Shown here: piece by piece, positions 1 through 10,904 of the stretch
Position numbering within the stretch: position 1 is the first letter of the stretch
Layout: the number at the start of each line of letters is the position of its first letter
Assembly: GCF_022568835.1 (NCBI RefSeq)
Contig: NZ_JAKZHV010000004.1
Coordinates: 278,587 to 342,586, forward strand
Direction of reading: 5' to 3'
From: Arsenicicoccus piscis
GTDB lineage: Bacteria; Actinomycetota; Actinomycetes; Actinomycetales; Dermatophilaceae
DNA length: 64,000 nucleotides
Translations under genes and position numbers: made by a program
Notes under the pieces: generated by a model
The model's database searches: none
What the model was told of the DNA's origin: nothing
The model's input: the letters and a program-made list of their open reading frames with translations, nothing else

Positions 1-1
1 G

Positions 2-754
2 GACATCGCCATCCTCACCGGTGGCACGGTCATCGCCGAGGAGGTCGGCCTCAAGCTCGACCAGGCCGGGCTCGACGACCTCGGTCAGGCCCGCCGCGTC
101 GTGGTCACCAAGGACACGACGACGATCATCGACGGCGCGGGCGACCGCGACGCCGTCGAGGGCCGGGTCAAGGAGCTCAAGTCCGAGATCGAGCGCACCG
201 ACTCCGACTGGGACCGCGAGAAGCTCCAGGAGCGTCTCGCCAAGCTCGCCGGTGGCGTCTGCGTCATCAAGGTCGGCGCGCACACCGAGGTGGAGCTCAA
301 GGAGAAGAAGCACCGCATCGAGGACGCCATCTCTGCGACGCGCGCCGCGATCGAGGAGGGCATCGTCGCCGGTGGCGGCTCCGCTCTCGTCCACGCGACG
401 ACCGCGCTCGACGAACTCGCGCTCGAGGGCGACGAGGCCACCGGCGCCGCGATCGTCCGCAAGGCGGCCGCCGAGCCGCTGCGCTGGATCGCCGAGAACG
501 CCGGCATGGAGGGCTACGTCGCTGTCTCCAAGGTGCGCGACCTCGAGCTGGGCCACGGCCTCGACGCCGCGACGGGGGAGTACATCGACCTCGTCAAGGC
601 TGGGGTCATCGACCCGGTGAAGGTGACCCGCTCGGCGCTGCGCAACGCCGCGTCGATCGCCTCGATGGTGCTGACGACCGACACCCTGGTCGTCGACAAG
701 CCCGAGGACGAGCCCGCTCCCGCGGCGGGTCACGGCCACGGGCACGGTCACTGA
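2..754 (+). CDS. groEL: 60 kDa chaperonin GroEL, C-terminal half (5' end outside window)
   Basis: ATP-driven cytosolic chaperonin subunit that folds proteins inside a double ring with GroES. The reading frame is open from the first bases, and 250 codons of an expected ~540 are visible. The apical segment ([13 protein letters not shown]) is followed by the equatorial domain, with [20 protein letters not shown]. The Asp of EDAISATR corresponds to the ATPase Asp398 of E. coli GroEL. The protein ends in alternating Gly-His (GHGHGHGH) rather than a GGM-type tail. In mycobacteria the His-rich tail marks GroEL1, the copy next to groES and whiB3, and whiB lies next to this gene too. A strong hairpin follows the stop. 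Confidence 0.97.
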   Translation, partial: DIAILTGGTVIAEEVGLKLDQAGLDDLGQARRVVVTKDTTTIIDGAGDRDAVEGRVKELKSEIERTDSDWDREKLQERLAKLAGGVCVIKVGAHTEVELKEKKHRIEDAISATRAAIEEGIVAGGGSALVHATTALDELALEGDEATGAAIVRKAAAEPLRWIAENAGMEGYVAVSKVRDLELGHGLDAATGEYIDLVKAGVIDPVKVTRSALRNAASIASMVLTTDTLVVDKPEDEPAPAAGHGHGHGH

Positions 755-783
755 TCGACCCGTAAGCCGCTGCCAGCGGCACG

Positions 784-830
784 GGAAGGCCCCCGATCTA
801 CCTGAGACTCAGGAAGATCGGGGGCCTTCC
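784..830 (+). terminator. Long hairpin terminator after groEL
   Basis: Perfect 16-bp inverted repeat (784-799 with 815-830). The intervening loop is itself self-complementary (CCTGAG / CTCAGG around one base), so the whole unit can fold as one long stem. There is no T-tract, as is common for actinobacterial terminators. It lies 30 nt after the groEL stop. Bases 831-984 beyond it hold nothing I recognise. Confidence 0.85.
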
Positions 831-984
831 GCATCGTGATCCATGGGTGATCCGCGGGCTCGCTCCGGGATCAGTTCTCGGGCACTAATTGCACATTGTG
901 ACCGATCATTGCGCAAAGTAATGATTTGTCGCGATCATCCAGTGGCACGCGGCGCAACAATCCACCACACGCGGGGGCGACCGG

Positions 985-1287
985 TCAGCTGGCGACCTCG
1001 AGCGAGGAACCCTCGCGACCTGCGTAGGCCGCCTCGCGCTCGTCCTCGGTCATCCCGCCCCACACGCCGTAGGGCTCTCGCACCTTGAGTGCGTGCTCGC
1101 GACACTCGACCAGGACGGGGCAGGCGATGCACACCGCCTTGGCTGCGCCGTCACGGTTGCGCCGCGCGGGGCCACGCTCGCCCTCCGGGTGGAAGAAGAC
1201 GTCCGGGTTCTCCCGCCGACAGGAGCCCTCCAGCTGCCACTCCCACACCGAAGCCATGGGACCGGGGAGGCGGCTGATCTCTGCCAT
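985..1287 (-). CDS. whiB3: WhiB-family iron-sulfur transcription factor (WhiB3/WhiD type)
   Basis: Small actinobacterial regulator that binds a [4Fe-4S] cluster and acts with the principal sigma factor. Its 100 residues carry all four cluster cysteines (C23, C53, C56, C62; spacing C-x29-C-x2-C-x5-C) and the GVWGG turn at 74-78, followed by a basic/acidic tail. The ATG at 1287 has a good Shine-Dalgarno (AAGGAG, 6-7 nt upstream). Position next to groEL and close to sigD and guaB matches mycobacterial whiB3, so I use that name. The Streptomyces counterpart would be whiD. The family call is certain; the paralogue call is inference from gene order. Confidence 0.93.
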   Translation of the reverse strand: MAEISRLPGPMASVWEWQLEGSCRRENPDVFFHPEGERGPARRNRDGAAKAVCIACPVLVECREHALKVREPYGVWGGMTEDEREAAYAGREGSSLEVAS

Positions 1288-1442
1288 TGAGCTCTCCTTG
1301 CATCAACGTCGATGCCTACGCCCGGCGACGAATGGTGACTGTTCGGGTCGAGGTCACCATGCGCGGCCGAAGCAAGCACGGAAGGCGGGATACGACCAGC
1401 CCTCAGGGGGTGTGAGAGCGGCCTATTAACCCGACTGACTGC

Positions 1443-1471
1443 AACCTACCTAGGGATTTGACGAGTCACAA
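1443..1471 (-). promoter_or_regulatory. Candidate promoter for the whiB gene
   Basis: On the minus strand, TTGTGA (-35) and TAGGTT (-10) are 17 nt apart. Transcription would start near 1436 and leave a leader of about 150 nt before the whiB ATG. Such a long leader could carry regulation, but I recognise no known RNA motif in it. Confidence 0.35.
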
Positions 1472-1572
1472 GGCCCCGGCCGAATGCTTTTTTCACGCGA
1501 TTGGCCCAGACGATGACGGCGGGCCTCGGCCGGCGCCCGCGGCCCGGCGTGGCGCGCGCGTGCGACGGGCGT

Positions 1573-1578
1573 CACAAT
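1573..1578 (+). promoter_or_regulatory. -10 box (CACAAT) of a leaderless transcript for the MerR-like gene
   Basis: CACAAT ends 6 nt before ATG 1585. The box matches TANNNT at its A and final T only, so it is one of the weaker members of the set. Confidence 0.45.
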
Positions 1579-1584
1579 GGCTCG

Positions 1585-2652
1585 ATGACTACCGGCCGGA
1601 CGAGGACGTCTGTCCCCGCGATGAGCGACAGCCTGACCGTCGCCGCCGTCGCCCAAGTGGTGGGGGTGGCTCCGTCGACCCTGCGGACCTGGGCTCGGCG
1701 CTACGGGTTGGAGCCGTCGGGGCACCGCTCGGGTCTGCACCGGCGCTACGCCGAGAGCGATGTGGCCCGACTGCAGTTCATGCGGATGCTCACCCAGACC
1801 GGCCTGTCGTCCAAGCAGGCGGCGGCCCGTGCCCTGGACGCGACCGAGGAGCAGCTCGTGAGCGCGACCCTCGCGCACCCGCTGCACGACGCGTCCTCGT
1901 CGACCGCCGGCGGGTCGGCGCGCCCTCTCGCCGCGGGTGCCGAGGACCCGGCCCTGACGGTAATCCCGCTCCGTCCAGGGGTAGACCGGGTGCCCCTCGC
2001 TGGTGCGCCGGGCCTGCCCCGTCCCACCTACCCCCCGCGGCCGCGGCCCGGTGGGGAGGTGAGTGCGGCGGTCGGCACGCTGGTGCGCACCATCGGCAAC
2101 GGCGACGCCCAGGGCTCCACGGCCCTGCTGCGTCTGGCCGTGCGCGACATCGGCGCCGCCCGGACCTGGGACGAGCACGTGCTGGCGGCGCGCACCGTCC
2201 TCTGGGGCCTCCCGGACAGCCAGCGGCCACGCGCGCTCGGGCTGCTCGACCACGCCGTCGGGGCCGCGGTGGGAGAGCTGCGCAACCGCCGGGCCCCGCG
2301 CAACCCGGTGCCGGTCCATCTCGCGTGCCTGCCCGGCCACCTGGACCACGCTGCGCTGCGCCTGCTCGAGGCGGCCCTGTGCGAGCGCAGCATCGAGTCG
2401 CGCAGCCTGCCCACCGAGGCGACCGTAGCCGCCGCGGTGGGGACCTTCTCGGCGCTGGGCTCCGGCGTGCTCGCCGTGTTCGTCGCCGAAGGTCCGCTCC
2501 CGAGCCAGCTCGCCCCGCGCGTCCGCCAGGCGGTCATGGGGGTCGACCAGGTCTACTGGGGGGAGGGGTGGGTGCACTGGCCCGGGCAGGAGGCCACGCT
2601 CACGGACGTGGTCCGCGCGGTCGAGTCCCGAGCCGTCCCGGGAGAGGGGTAG
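1585..2652 (+). CDS. MerR-family regulator with a degenerate cobalamin-binding-like C-terminus
   Basis: Predicted DNA-binding regulator of 355 aa. An N-terminal MerR winged helix (about residues 13-82) is visible: LTVAAVAQVVGVAPSTLRTW, then RYGLEPSGHRSGLHRRY. After a Pro-rich linker comes a helical region (about 150-240) and a segment starting PGHLDHAALRLLEAAL, which resembles the domain order of CarH/LitR photoreceptor regulators. The B12-ligating DxHxxG motif is not visible, so cobalamin binding is unlikely or altered. I chose ATG 1585 because CACAAT lies exactly 6 nt upstream, as in the other leaderless genes here; ATG 1621 is an alternative. Confidence 0.8.
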   Translation: MTTGRTRTSVPAMSDSLTVAAVAQVVGVAPSTLRTWARRYGLEPSGHRSGLHRRYAESDVARLQFMRMLTQTGLSSKQAAARALDATEEQLVSATLAHPLHDASSSTAGGSARPLAAGAEDPALTVIPLRPGVDRVPLAGAPGLPRPTYPPRPRPGGEVSAAVGTLVRTIGNGDAQGSTALLRLAVRDIGAARTWDEHVLAARTVLWGLPDSQRPRALGLLDHAVGAAVGELRNRRAPRNPVPVHLACLPGHLDHAALRLLEAALCERSIESRSLPTEATVAAAVGTFSALGSGVLAVFVAEGPLPSQLAPRVRQAVMGVDQVYWGEGWVHWPGQEATLTDVVRAVESRAVPGEG

Positions 2653-2831
2653 CCGCTCGCCGGTCACCCGGTTGTGACGATTCGTGCCGATCTGTCATCT
2701 ATCGTGACGACTCAGCGTAGTCTGGGAGGTCAGCCGCGACGATGGGGGATCGGGACGTCTGCCAGGAGGTTTGTCATCCACCTGGGGAAACTTGGAGCAA
2801 TGAGTGACGTCGTTTGACTACTCCGCGTAAT

Positions 2832-2846
2832 ATTGCGGTACGCAAT
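2832..2846. promoter_or_regulatory. Inverted repeat upstream of bldM, possible operator
   Basis: ATTGCG-GTA-CGCAAT is a perfect 6-bp palindrome in an AT-richer stretch 31 nt before the bldM start. It overlaps a TAATAT that could serve as a -10 box. This is a plausible binding site for an autoregulator or another developmental regulator; no factor can be assigned from sequence alone. Confidence 0.4.
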
Positions 2847-2877
2847 GTAGGTGATGGAGAGCGACTGGAGGGCCTTG

Positions 2878-3480
2878 ATGACCACGGTGATGGTCTGCGA
2901 CGACGCGCCGCTCACCCGCGAGGTGATGATGCGGCGCATCGGCACCCTCCCGGGGGTGACCCGGGTCACCGGCGCCGCCTCCGGCGAGGAGCTCTTGGCC
3001 AAGTTCGCGGCCGAGACGCCTGCGCTCACGCTGACCGACCTGCGGATGCCCGGCATCGGAGGCCTGGAGGCCGTCCGTCGGCTGCTGGCGCTGCGTCCGA
3101 ACGCCCAGGTCATGATGATGACGCTGGCCGAGGACGTGGACGGGATCGCCCGCGCGCTCACCTACGGCGCCAAGGGCTACGTGATGAAGGACTCCACCCG
3201 CGAGGAGCTGGCCGTGGCCCTCGCTCCGTTCATCGGCGAGGCGATGCCGCGCGGCGCCATCGGTCTGCACCACGGCGGGGTCGTCGCCAACCTCACGACC
3301 CGTGAGCTGGAGGTGCTGCGCGGGATGAGCCAGGGCAAGAGCAACGCCGAGATCGGCGCTGAGCTCTACCTCACCGAGGACACGATCAAGACCCACGCGC
3401 GGCGGCTGTTCCGCAAGCTCGACGCCTCCGACCGCGCGCACGCCGTGGCCCTCGCCTACCGCTCCGGCCTGATCAGCTAG
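2878..3480 (+). CDS. bldM: BldM-type orphan response regulator (receiver plus LuxR HTH)
   Basis: Atypical two-domain response regulator of 200 aa. The receiver domain (about 1-120) has acidic D8/D9 and a phosphoacceptor-like D54 in LTDLRMPG. The LuxR/NarL helix-turn-helix (about 138-198) carries LSEDT-like [18 protein letters not shown]. The wording closely follows Streptomyces BldM, whose gene also sits beside an ECF sigma gene and guaB. Known BldM works without phosphorylation and can pair with WhiI; whether this one does is not visible. ATG 2878 has GGAGGG 5 nt upstream; the ATG at 2851 lacks one. No kinase gene is adjacent. Confidence 0.88.
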   Translation: MTTVMVCDDAPLTREVMMRRIGTLPGVTRVTGAASGEELLAKFAAETPALTLTDLRMPGIGGLEAVRRLLALRPNAQVMMMTLAEDVDGIARALTYGAKGYVMKDSTREELAVALAPFIGEAMPRGAIGLHHGGVVANLTTRELEVLRGMSQGKSNAEIGAELYLTEDTIKTHARRLFRKLDASDRAHAVALAYRSGLIS

Positions 3481-3542
3481 CTCACGCTGCGTCGCATCCG
3501 GGGCCCGATCGTCGACGCGCGCGGGGGATCTGTGCGCGGGAC

Positions 3543-3573
3543 TTGCCGGCCGCTCAGACCCGCGCGCTACCGT
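3543..3573 (+). promoter_or_regulatory. Candidate promoter for the sigma-factor operon
   Basis: TTGCCG and TACCGT are separated by 19 nt, upstream of the sigD-like gene. The spacing is a little long for a housekeeping promoter. Confidence 0.3.
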
Positions 3574-3646
3574 GGGGGCAGACCAGCTCGAGGTGGACCG
3601 GTGCGCCCCGGACCCTCGAACCATCGCCGGCCGGGGGTGCTACGAC

Positions 3647-4276
3647 GTGACCGAACCATCATCGGTAACGAACCATGCCTCGGCGCCGATGTCACCCAGT
3701 GATAGTGGTCTGACCACTGGGGTGGTGGCCCGCGCCGCGCGCTCGGACGCGCAAGCGGTGCACCAGCTGATGACGGACATCCGCCCCTTGGCCTATCGCT
3801 ACTGCCGTGCCCGACTCGGTGGTCTCCCCGCGGGGATCCACGCCTCCGACGATGCTGCCCAGGAGGTGTGTCTCGCCGTGCTCCAAGCCCTGCCCCGCTA
3901 CGTCGACCGAGGCGCGCCCTTCGAGGCCTTCGTCTACGCCATCGCCGCGCGCAAGGTGGCGGACGTGCAGCGCTCGGCCCTGCGCGGACCGGTCGCGACC
4001 GACGAGGTCCCCGACGCCGTGGACGGTCACGACCCGCTCGCGTCCGTGCTCGCGGACGAGCGCACCACCGCCACCTGGCGGTTGCTGGAGTCCCTGCCCG
4101 AGCAGCAGCGTGAGGTCCTCGCCCTGCGCGTCGGCGTCGGGATGAGCGCCGACGAGGCAGCCGGGGTGCTCGGCATGACCGCCGGTGCCGTGCGGGTCGC
4201 CCAGCACCGCGCGCTCGCCCGGCTGCGCGCCGCCGTCGACGCCGGTGACCTCACCCACCCGGGGGGTGCGTCGTGA
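3647..4276 (+). CDS. sigD: ECF RNA polymerase sigma factor, SigD/ShbA type
   Basis: Alternative sigma factor directing RNA polymerase to a specific regulon. Region 2 is seen in [18 protein letters not shown] and [18 protein letters not shown]. Region 4 is seen in [23 protein letters not shown] and [14 protein letters not shown]. Between bldM and guaB, and fused by overlap to an anti-sigma-like gene, it occupies the place of mycobacterial sigD and Streptomyces shbA. The GTG at 3647 gives 209 aa, close to the family norm; an upstream start at 3572 or ATG 3689 are possible. Its stop overlaps the next start (GTGA), so the pair is translationally coupled. Confidence 0.88.
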   Translation: MTEPSSVTNHASAPMSPSDSGLTTGVVARAARSDAQAVHQLMTDIRPLAYRYCRARLGGLPAGIHASDDAAQEVCLAVLQALPRYVDRGAPFEAFVYAIAARKVADVQRSALRGPVATDEVPDAVDGHDPLASVLADERTTATWRLLESLPEQQREVLALRVGVGMSADEAAGVLGMTAGAVRVAQHRALARLRAAVDAGDLTHPGGAS

Positions 4277-5898
4277 CGCCTCCCCTCGACATCTCCTCCC
4301 TCGACCGGCTGCGCGACGACGAGCTCCTGCTCGACGATCTCGCGGCCCGGCGTCCCATCGACGACCCCGACCCGCTCGCCCAGCTGCTCGGTGCCTGGAC
4401 CGACGACCTCGACGTAGGCCTCGAGCCCAGCCCCGAGGTGGGGGTGGGTGCCGGTTCGTCGCGTGTCGGTCCGTCGCGTGTCGGCTCGGGTGCCGGCGCG
4501 CGCGCTGTCGGTGCCCGGCGGCCCGGCGCCCTGCGCAGCGGCACTATCGTGCAGGTCTCGCGGGTGGGCGTCGCCGTCGGTCTCGCCGCCAGCCTGGTCG
4601 GTGGCGCCACCGTCGCCGCGGCCGCGAGCGGGCGCTTCTCGGAGTTCATGCGCGGCAGCTCGCTCGCGGCCGGCCCCGGCGCGCTCGACCTGACGCGTCC
4701 CCGCACCACCGGCGCGGCCACGCCGGACGACCCCACCGTCGCGGCCACGCTCGTCGCCGCCCAGCAGGCCGTAGACCGTGGCGACCTCGCCGCTGCCAGC
4801 GAGCTCCTGCGGGAGGCTGCCGCCGCGCTCGCCGAGCGGCCGGGGGCCGACCCTGCCGTGTCGGAGCGTCTGCACGACCTCTCGGGGTCGGTGGCCACCG
4901 GCCCCCGCTCAGGCGCGGACCTCGGTGAGCTCGCCCGCGGCGCGGGTGTGGACGGCGCTGGTGTGGACCAGGGGTCGCGCGCACGGTGGCGTGGTGGCAG
5001 CACCTCAGGTGCCGGTGCCGGCTCGATCGGTGGAGTCGGCTCCGCCGGTCGCGTGGGTGGCACCGGTGCCTCCAGTGGCACCGGAGGTACCAGTGGCGCC
5101 TCGGGTACGGCCTCCAAGAGCGCCGCCACCTCGACCAAGACCGTCCCGGGGTCGAGCGCCTCCAGCGGCGCCGCTGGTACTGCCGCCGGTGCTGGTGCGA
5201 GCGCCTCGCGCCCTGGTCAGCCCGGCACCGGTGCTGCCGGCTCGGGCGCGCTCGCGCCGGGCGGTGCGCCTACGGGGTTCGCGTCGACCGGCGGGGGTGT
5301 GCGCTTCGGTGCGACCAGCCCCAACCCGACCCAGCCGCGCCCCACCGACCAGGCCGTCACGCTGCCCACGGACAGCAGTGCGCGCTTCATGGTGGGGCCG
5401 CCCGGGACCGACCAGCTCGTGCTGCAGCCGGCACCAGCCACCGTCTTCGGGGCGCCCGGCACCGCCGACAGCGGCCCGCTCGTCACGCCGCCGGCGCCCG
5501 CGCAGTCGCCGAGCGAGGCCGCCTCGGCGCACCGGTCGGTCGACGCGTCGCCCCGCCCGCAGACGCCCGCCCCGCGGACTCTCTCCACGCAGGCCCCCAG
5601 CCGCTCCACCGCTCCGGCGGCTGCGCCGCCAACCGCCGCCGCCAAGGCCGCTACCAGCAGCACGGCGGCCGCCACCAAGGCGACCAGCGTCACCGCCGCC
5701 AAGACCACGGCCACCAAGACCACCGCCGCCAAGACCACCGCCAAGACCACCACCGCGGCCTCGACCGCCACCGCGGTCAAGGCCGGCCGGGCGAGCACCA
5801 ACCCCACGACGAAGGCCACGTCCAGCATCAAGGCCACGACCAAGGCCACCACCAGCACGAACGCCGCACCGGCAGCGTCGACCACCGCCTCCCGGTAG
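4273..5898 (+). CDS. rsdA: RsdA-like membrane anti-sigma-D factor with long Ala/Thr/Lys tail
   Basis: Predicted single-pass membrane protein (541 aa). Its acidic cytosolic N-terminus ([19 protein letters not shown], residues 10-28) resembles the SigD-binding region of mycobacterial RsdA. One membrane helix lies at about 93-118. The remaining ~420 residues should be outside the cell and are low complexity: Gly/Ser/Ala-rich, then Pro-rich, then a cationic Lys/Thr/Ala stretch (about 455-530). The overlap with the sigma gene start supports a partner role. Tail composition is far from a folded domain, so its length may be poorly conserved. Function is inferred from the N-terminus and position. Confidence 0.75.
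   Translation: MTPPLDISSLDRLRDDELLLDDLAARRPIDDPDPLAQLLGAWTDDLDVGLEPSPEVGVGAGSSRVGPSRVGSGAGARAVGARRPGALRSGTIVQVSRVGVAVGLAASLVGGATVAAAASGRFSEFMRGSSLAAGPGALDLTRPRTTGAATPDDPTVAATLVAAQQAVDRGDLAAASELLREAAAALAERPGADPAVSERLHDLSGSVATGPRSGADLGELARGAGVDGAGVDQGSRARWRGGSTSGAGAGSIGGVGSAGRVGGTGASSGTGGTSGASGTASKSAATSTKTVPGSSASSGAAGTAAGAGASASRPGQPGTGAAGSGALAPGGAPTGFASTGGGVRFGATSPNPTQPRPTDQAVTLPTDSSARFMVGPPGTDQLVLQPAPATVFGAPGTADSGPLVTPPAPAQSPSEAASAHRSVDASPRPQTPAPRTLSTQAPSRSTAPAAAPPTAAAKAATSSTAAATKATSVTAAKTTATKTTAAKTTAKTTTAASTATAVKAGRASTNPTTKATSSIKATTKATTSTNAAPAASTTASR
5692..5768 (+). repeat. Low-complexity Lys/Thr/Ala codon repeats in the anti-sigma tail
   Basis: Near-repeats of GCC-ACC-AAG-ACC encode runs of Ala, Thr and Lys in the extracytoplasmic tail. 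The region is prone to slippage, so its exact length in the assembly should be treated with care. Confidence 0.6.
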
Positions 5899-6080
5899 TC
5901 GCGCACCCGCCGACACCAGCGCCGGTCAGCCCTGATCCACGAGGTCGCAGCCTCCGCCACAGCACCCGTCGCAGCCCCCGTCACAGCCACCCCTCGCCGA
6001 GCCCGCAGCCCACCCCGAGAGGGCACCGGGCGAGCGCCCGAGGCGGTCACGGACCGTCAGGGAGGAGGTCTACGGGCCGG

Positions 6081-8878
<2,798 letters not shown>

Positions 8879-8882
<4 letters not shown>

Positions 8883-9508
8883 GGGTGCCCCGGCCGGTCC
8901 AGCGGCGGCTCGTCGCGGTGCCCGAGCACGCCGGGGCGCGGGAACCCGTAGAGCTGGATCATGTACTGCTCGCTGTCCTCGCTCTCGTCGGGGTCGTCGG
9001 CGAACCCCGAGATCAGCTCCTCGACCTGCTCGACCAGCTGGCGCGCGCGATCCGGGCGCAGCCGGATCGTCCAGTCGCTCACCGTGCTGGCTGCCCGCCA
9101 CGTGTGGGGGAGGTCGGCGTGCTCCTGCAGGGCGGCGTCGCGCTGCCAGGCATGCGTCGAGTGGACCGCCCGCAGGAAGCCGCTCTCGACGTCGGGCTCG
9201 AGCTCGGCGGGCTCGACCCAGGTGCTGGGCTGGGCGGCCCGCCAGTAGCGATCACGGCCCCCGCCCAGCTCGGGGGCATCCTCGACGAAGCCGTGCGCGT
9301 GCAGCTGACGCAGGTGGTAGCTCGTCGCGCCCGTGTTGAGCCCCAACGCACGGGCCAGCGTGGTGGCCGTCTGTGGGCCGTCGAGGCGCAGCAGGCCGAG
9401 CATCCGCAGCCGCACCGGATGAGCCAGCGCCTTGAGCTGCTCGGGGCTCGTGCCGGCGCGCGGCGGTGGGTCGGGCTGGGCAACCTCGGGATCGCGGGGG
9501 ATGGCCAC
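8879..9508 (-). CDS. ArsR-type winged-helix repressor of the adjacent transporter
   Basis: A 209-aa DNA-binding protein with an ArsR/HTH_20-like domain near the N-terminus: LKALAHPVRLRMLGLLRLDG, then ATTLARALGLNTGATSYHLR and a wing with DRYWRA. The C-terminal half is a helical effector or dimer region. No cysteine metal site is visible, so a small-molecule signal is more likely than metal. The GTG at 9508 follows TAGGGT by 6 nt. An overlapping palindrome at the -35 position suggests autoregulation, and the ATGA overlap puts the MFS gene in the same operon. Confidence 0.82.
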
Positions 9509-9514
9509 CGGCCC

Positions 9515-9546
9515 ACCCTAGAACGACAAAGATTTCTTTGCAAAGA
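9515..9546 (-). promoter_or_regulatory. Leaderless promoter and palindromic operator of the arsR-mfs operon
   Basis: The -10 TAGGGT (minus strand, 9515-9520) lies 6 nt before the GTG. At the -35 position there are two overlapping perfect palindromes: CAAAGATTTCTTTG (9527-9540) and TCTTTGCAAAGA (9535-9546). They form the only AT-rich spot in this gap and are likely the repressor's binding site. Confidence 0.6.
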
Positions 9547-9618
9547 GTCATGTGCATCAGCGGGTGCGCGGTCGCGCCCGGCCGTCGAACGGGCCCGGGC
9601 CTCGCCGACCTCGGCCAG

Positions 9619-9624
9619 TAGAGT
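9619..9624 (+). promoter_or_regulatory. -10 box (TAGAGT) for leaderless guaB3
   Basis: TAGAGT ends 6 nt before GTG 9631. It faces away from the arsR promoter 100 bp upstream. Confidence 0.6.
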
Positions 9625-9630
9625 GTCCGG

Positions 9631-10751
9631 GTGAGCGAGATCGAGATCGGCGCAGGCAAGCGGGGCCGTCGGGCCTACTCCTTGGACGACATCGCGGTGG
9701 TGCCGTCGCGGCGCACCCGCGACCCGGAGGAGGTGTCGACGTCCTGGCAGATCGACGCCTACCACTTCGACCTGCCGATCATGGCGGCGCCGATGGACTC
9801 GGTCATGTCGCCCGAGCTGGCGATCGCGCTCGGCCGGCTCGGCGGCCTCGGGGTGCTCGACCTTGAGGGGCTGTGGACCCGCTACGACGACCCGGCGCCG
9901 CTGCTCGCCGAGATCGCCACGTTGGACGGCGCCGTCGCGACGCGACGCATGCAGGAGATCTACGCGGAGCCGATCAAGGCCGAGCTGATCACCGAGCGGC
10001 TCAAGCAGATTCGCGACGCGGGCGTCACGGTCGCCGGCGCGCTCACACCGCAGCGCACCCAGGAGCACTGGAAGACCGTGGTCGACGCCGGGTGCGACCT
10101 GTTCGTCATCCGCGGCACCACCGTCTCCGCCGAGCACGTGAGCGGGCGGGTCGAGCCGCTCAACCTCAAGCGCTTCATCTACGAGCTGGACATCCCGGTG
10201 ATCGTCGGCGGTGCGGCGACCTATCAGGCGGCGCAGCACCTGATGCGCACCGGCGCGGCCGGCGTCCTCGTCGGCTTCGGGGTGGGGCCGCCCACACCAC
10301 CCGCGACACGCTCGGGATCCACGCGCCGATGGCGACCGCGGTCGCTGACGTGGCGGCCGCGCGACGCGACTACCTCGACGAGTCCGGCGGGCGCTACGTG
10401 CACGTCATCGCCGACGGCGGGATGGGCCGCAGCGGCGACGTCGTCAAGGCGATCGCCTGCGGTGCCGACGCCGTGATGCTCGGTGCCGCCCTGGCCCGGG
10501 CCACCGAGGCGCCCGGGCGCGGCTTCCACTGGGGCCCCGAGGCGCACCACTCGCAGCTGCCGCGCGGCGAGCGGGTCGAGGTGGGCGCCGTGGCGTCGCT
10601 GCAGGAGGTGCTCTTCGGGCCGGGCCGCCAGGCCGACGGCACGACCAACCTCGTCGGTGCGCTGCGCCGGGCGATGGCGACGACCGGCTACCTGGACCTC
10701 AAGGAGTTCCAGCGGGTCGAGGTCGTGGTCTCGCCCTACCTGCCCCGCTGA
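9631..10751 (+). pseudogene. guaB3: GuaB3-type IMP dehydrogenase-related protein, frameshifted as sequenced
   Basis: Paralogue of IMP dehydrogenase without CBS domains. The first part (to about 10280) reads in frame from GTG 9631, with YSLDDIAVVPSRRTRDPEEV and PIMAAPMDSVMSPELA. The rest (AAHTTRDTLGIHAPMA to VVSPYLPR) is in the next frame. Restoring one G in the G-run at 10279-10282 gives VLVGFGGGAAHTTRDTLG and a 373-aa protein, the usual length for the mycobacterial GuaB3 group. Both halves remain well conserved, so a sequencing indel or very recent mutation is more likely than decay. A second IMPDH-like gene beside guaB is typical of actinobacteria. Confidence 0.85.
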
Positions 10752-10904
10752 CCGTCCACTACCGTGGGTCGCGCGTGCGGGGGAGCGCCCAGTGCGTCAG
10801 GGCCGCGCCACGACCACGACCACGCCACGACTGCGCCACGACTGCGTAGGCACCGCCAACACAACCGACAACCCCAACAGACCCACCCGAGGGAGGCCAT
10901 CGCC

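Noticed and set aside
2742..2807. 21-codon ORF upstream of bldM with GGGAGG and a TAGTCT box
   Set aside because: Could be a leader peptide, but there is no codon-level or homology support and such short ORFs occur by chance.
9631..10751. Programmed ribosomal frameshift in guaB3
   Set aside because: No slippery heptamer, stem-loop or conserved precedent; a missing G in a homopolymer explains it better.
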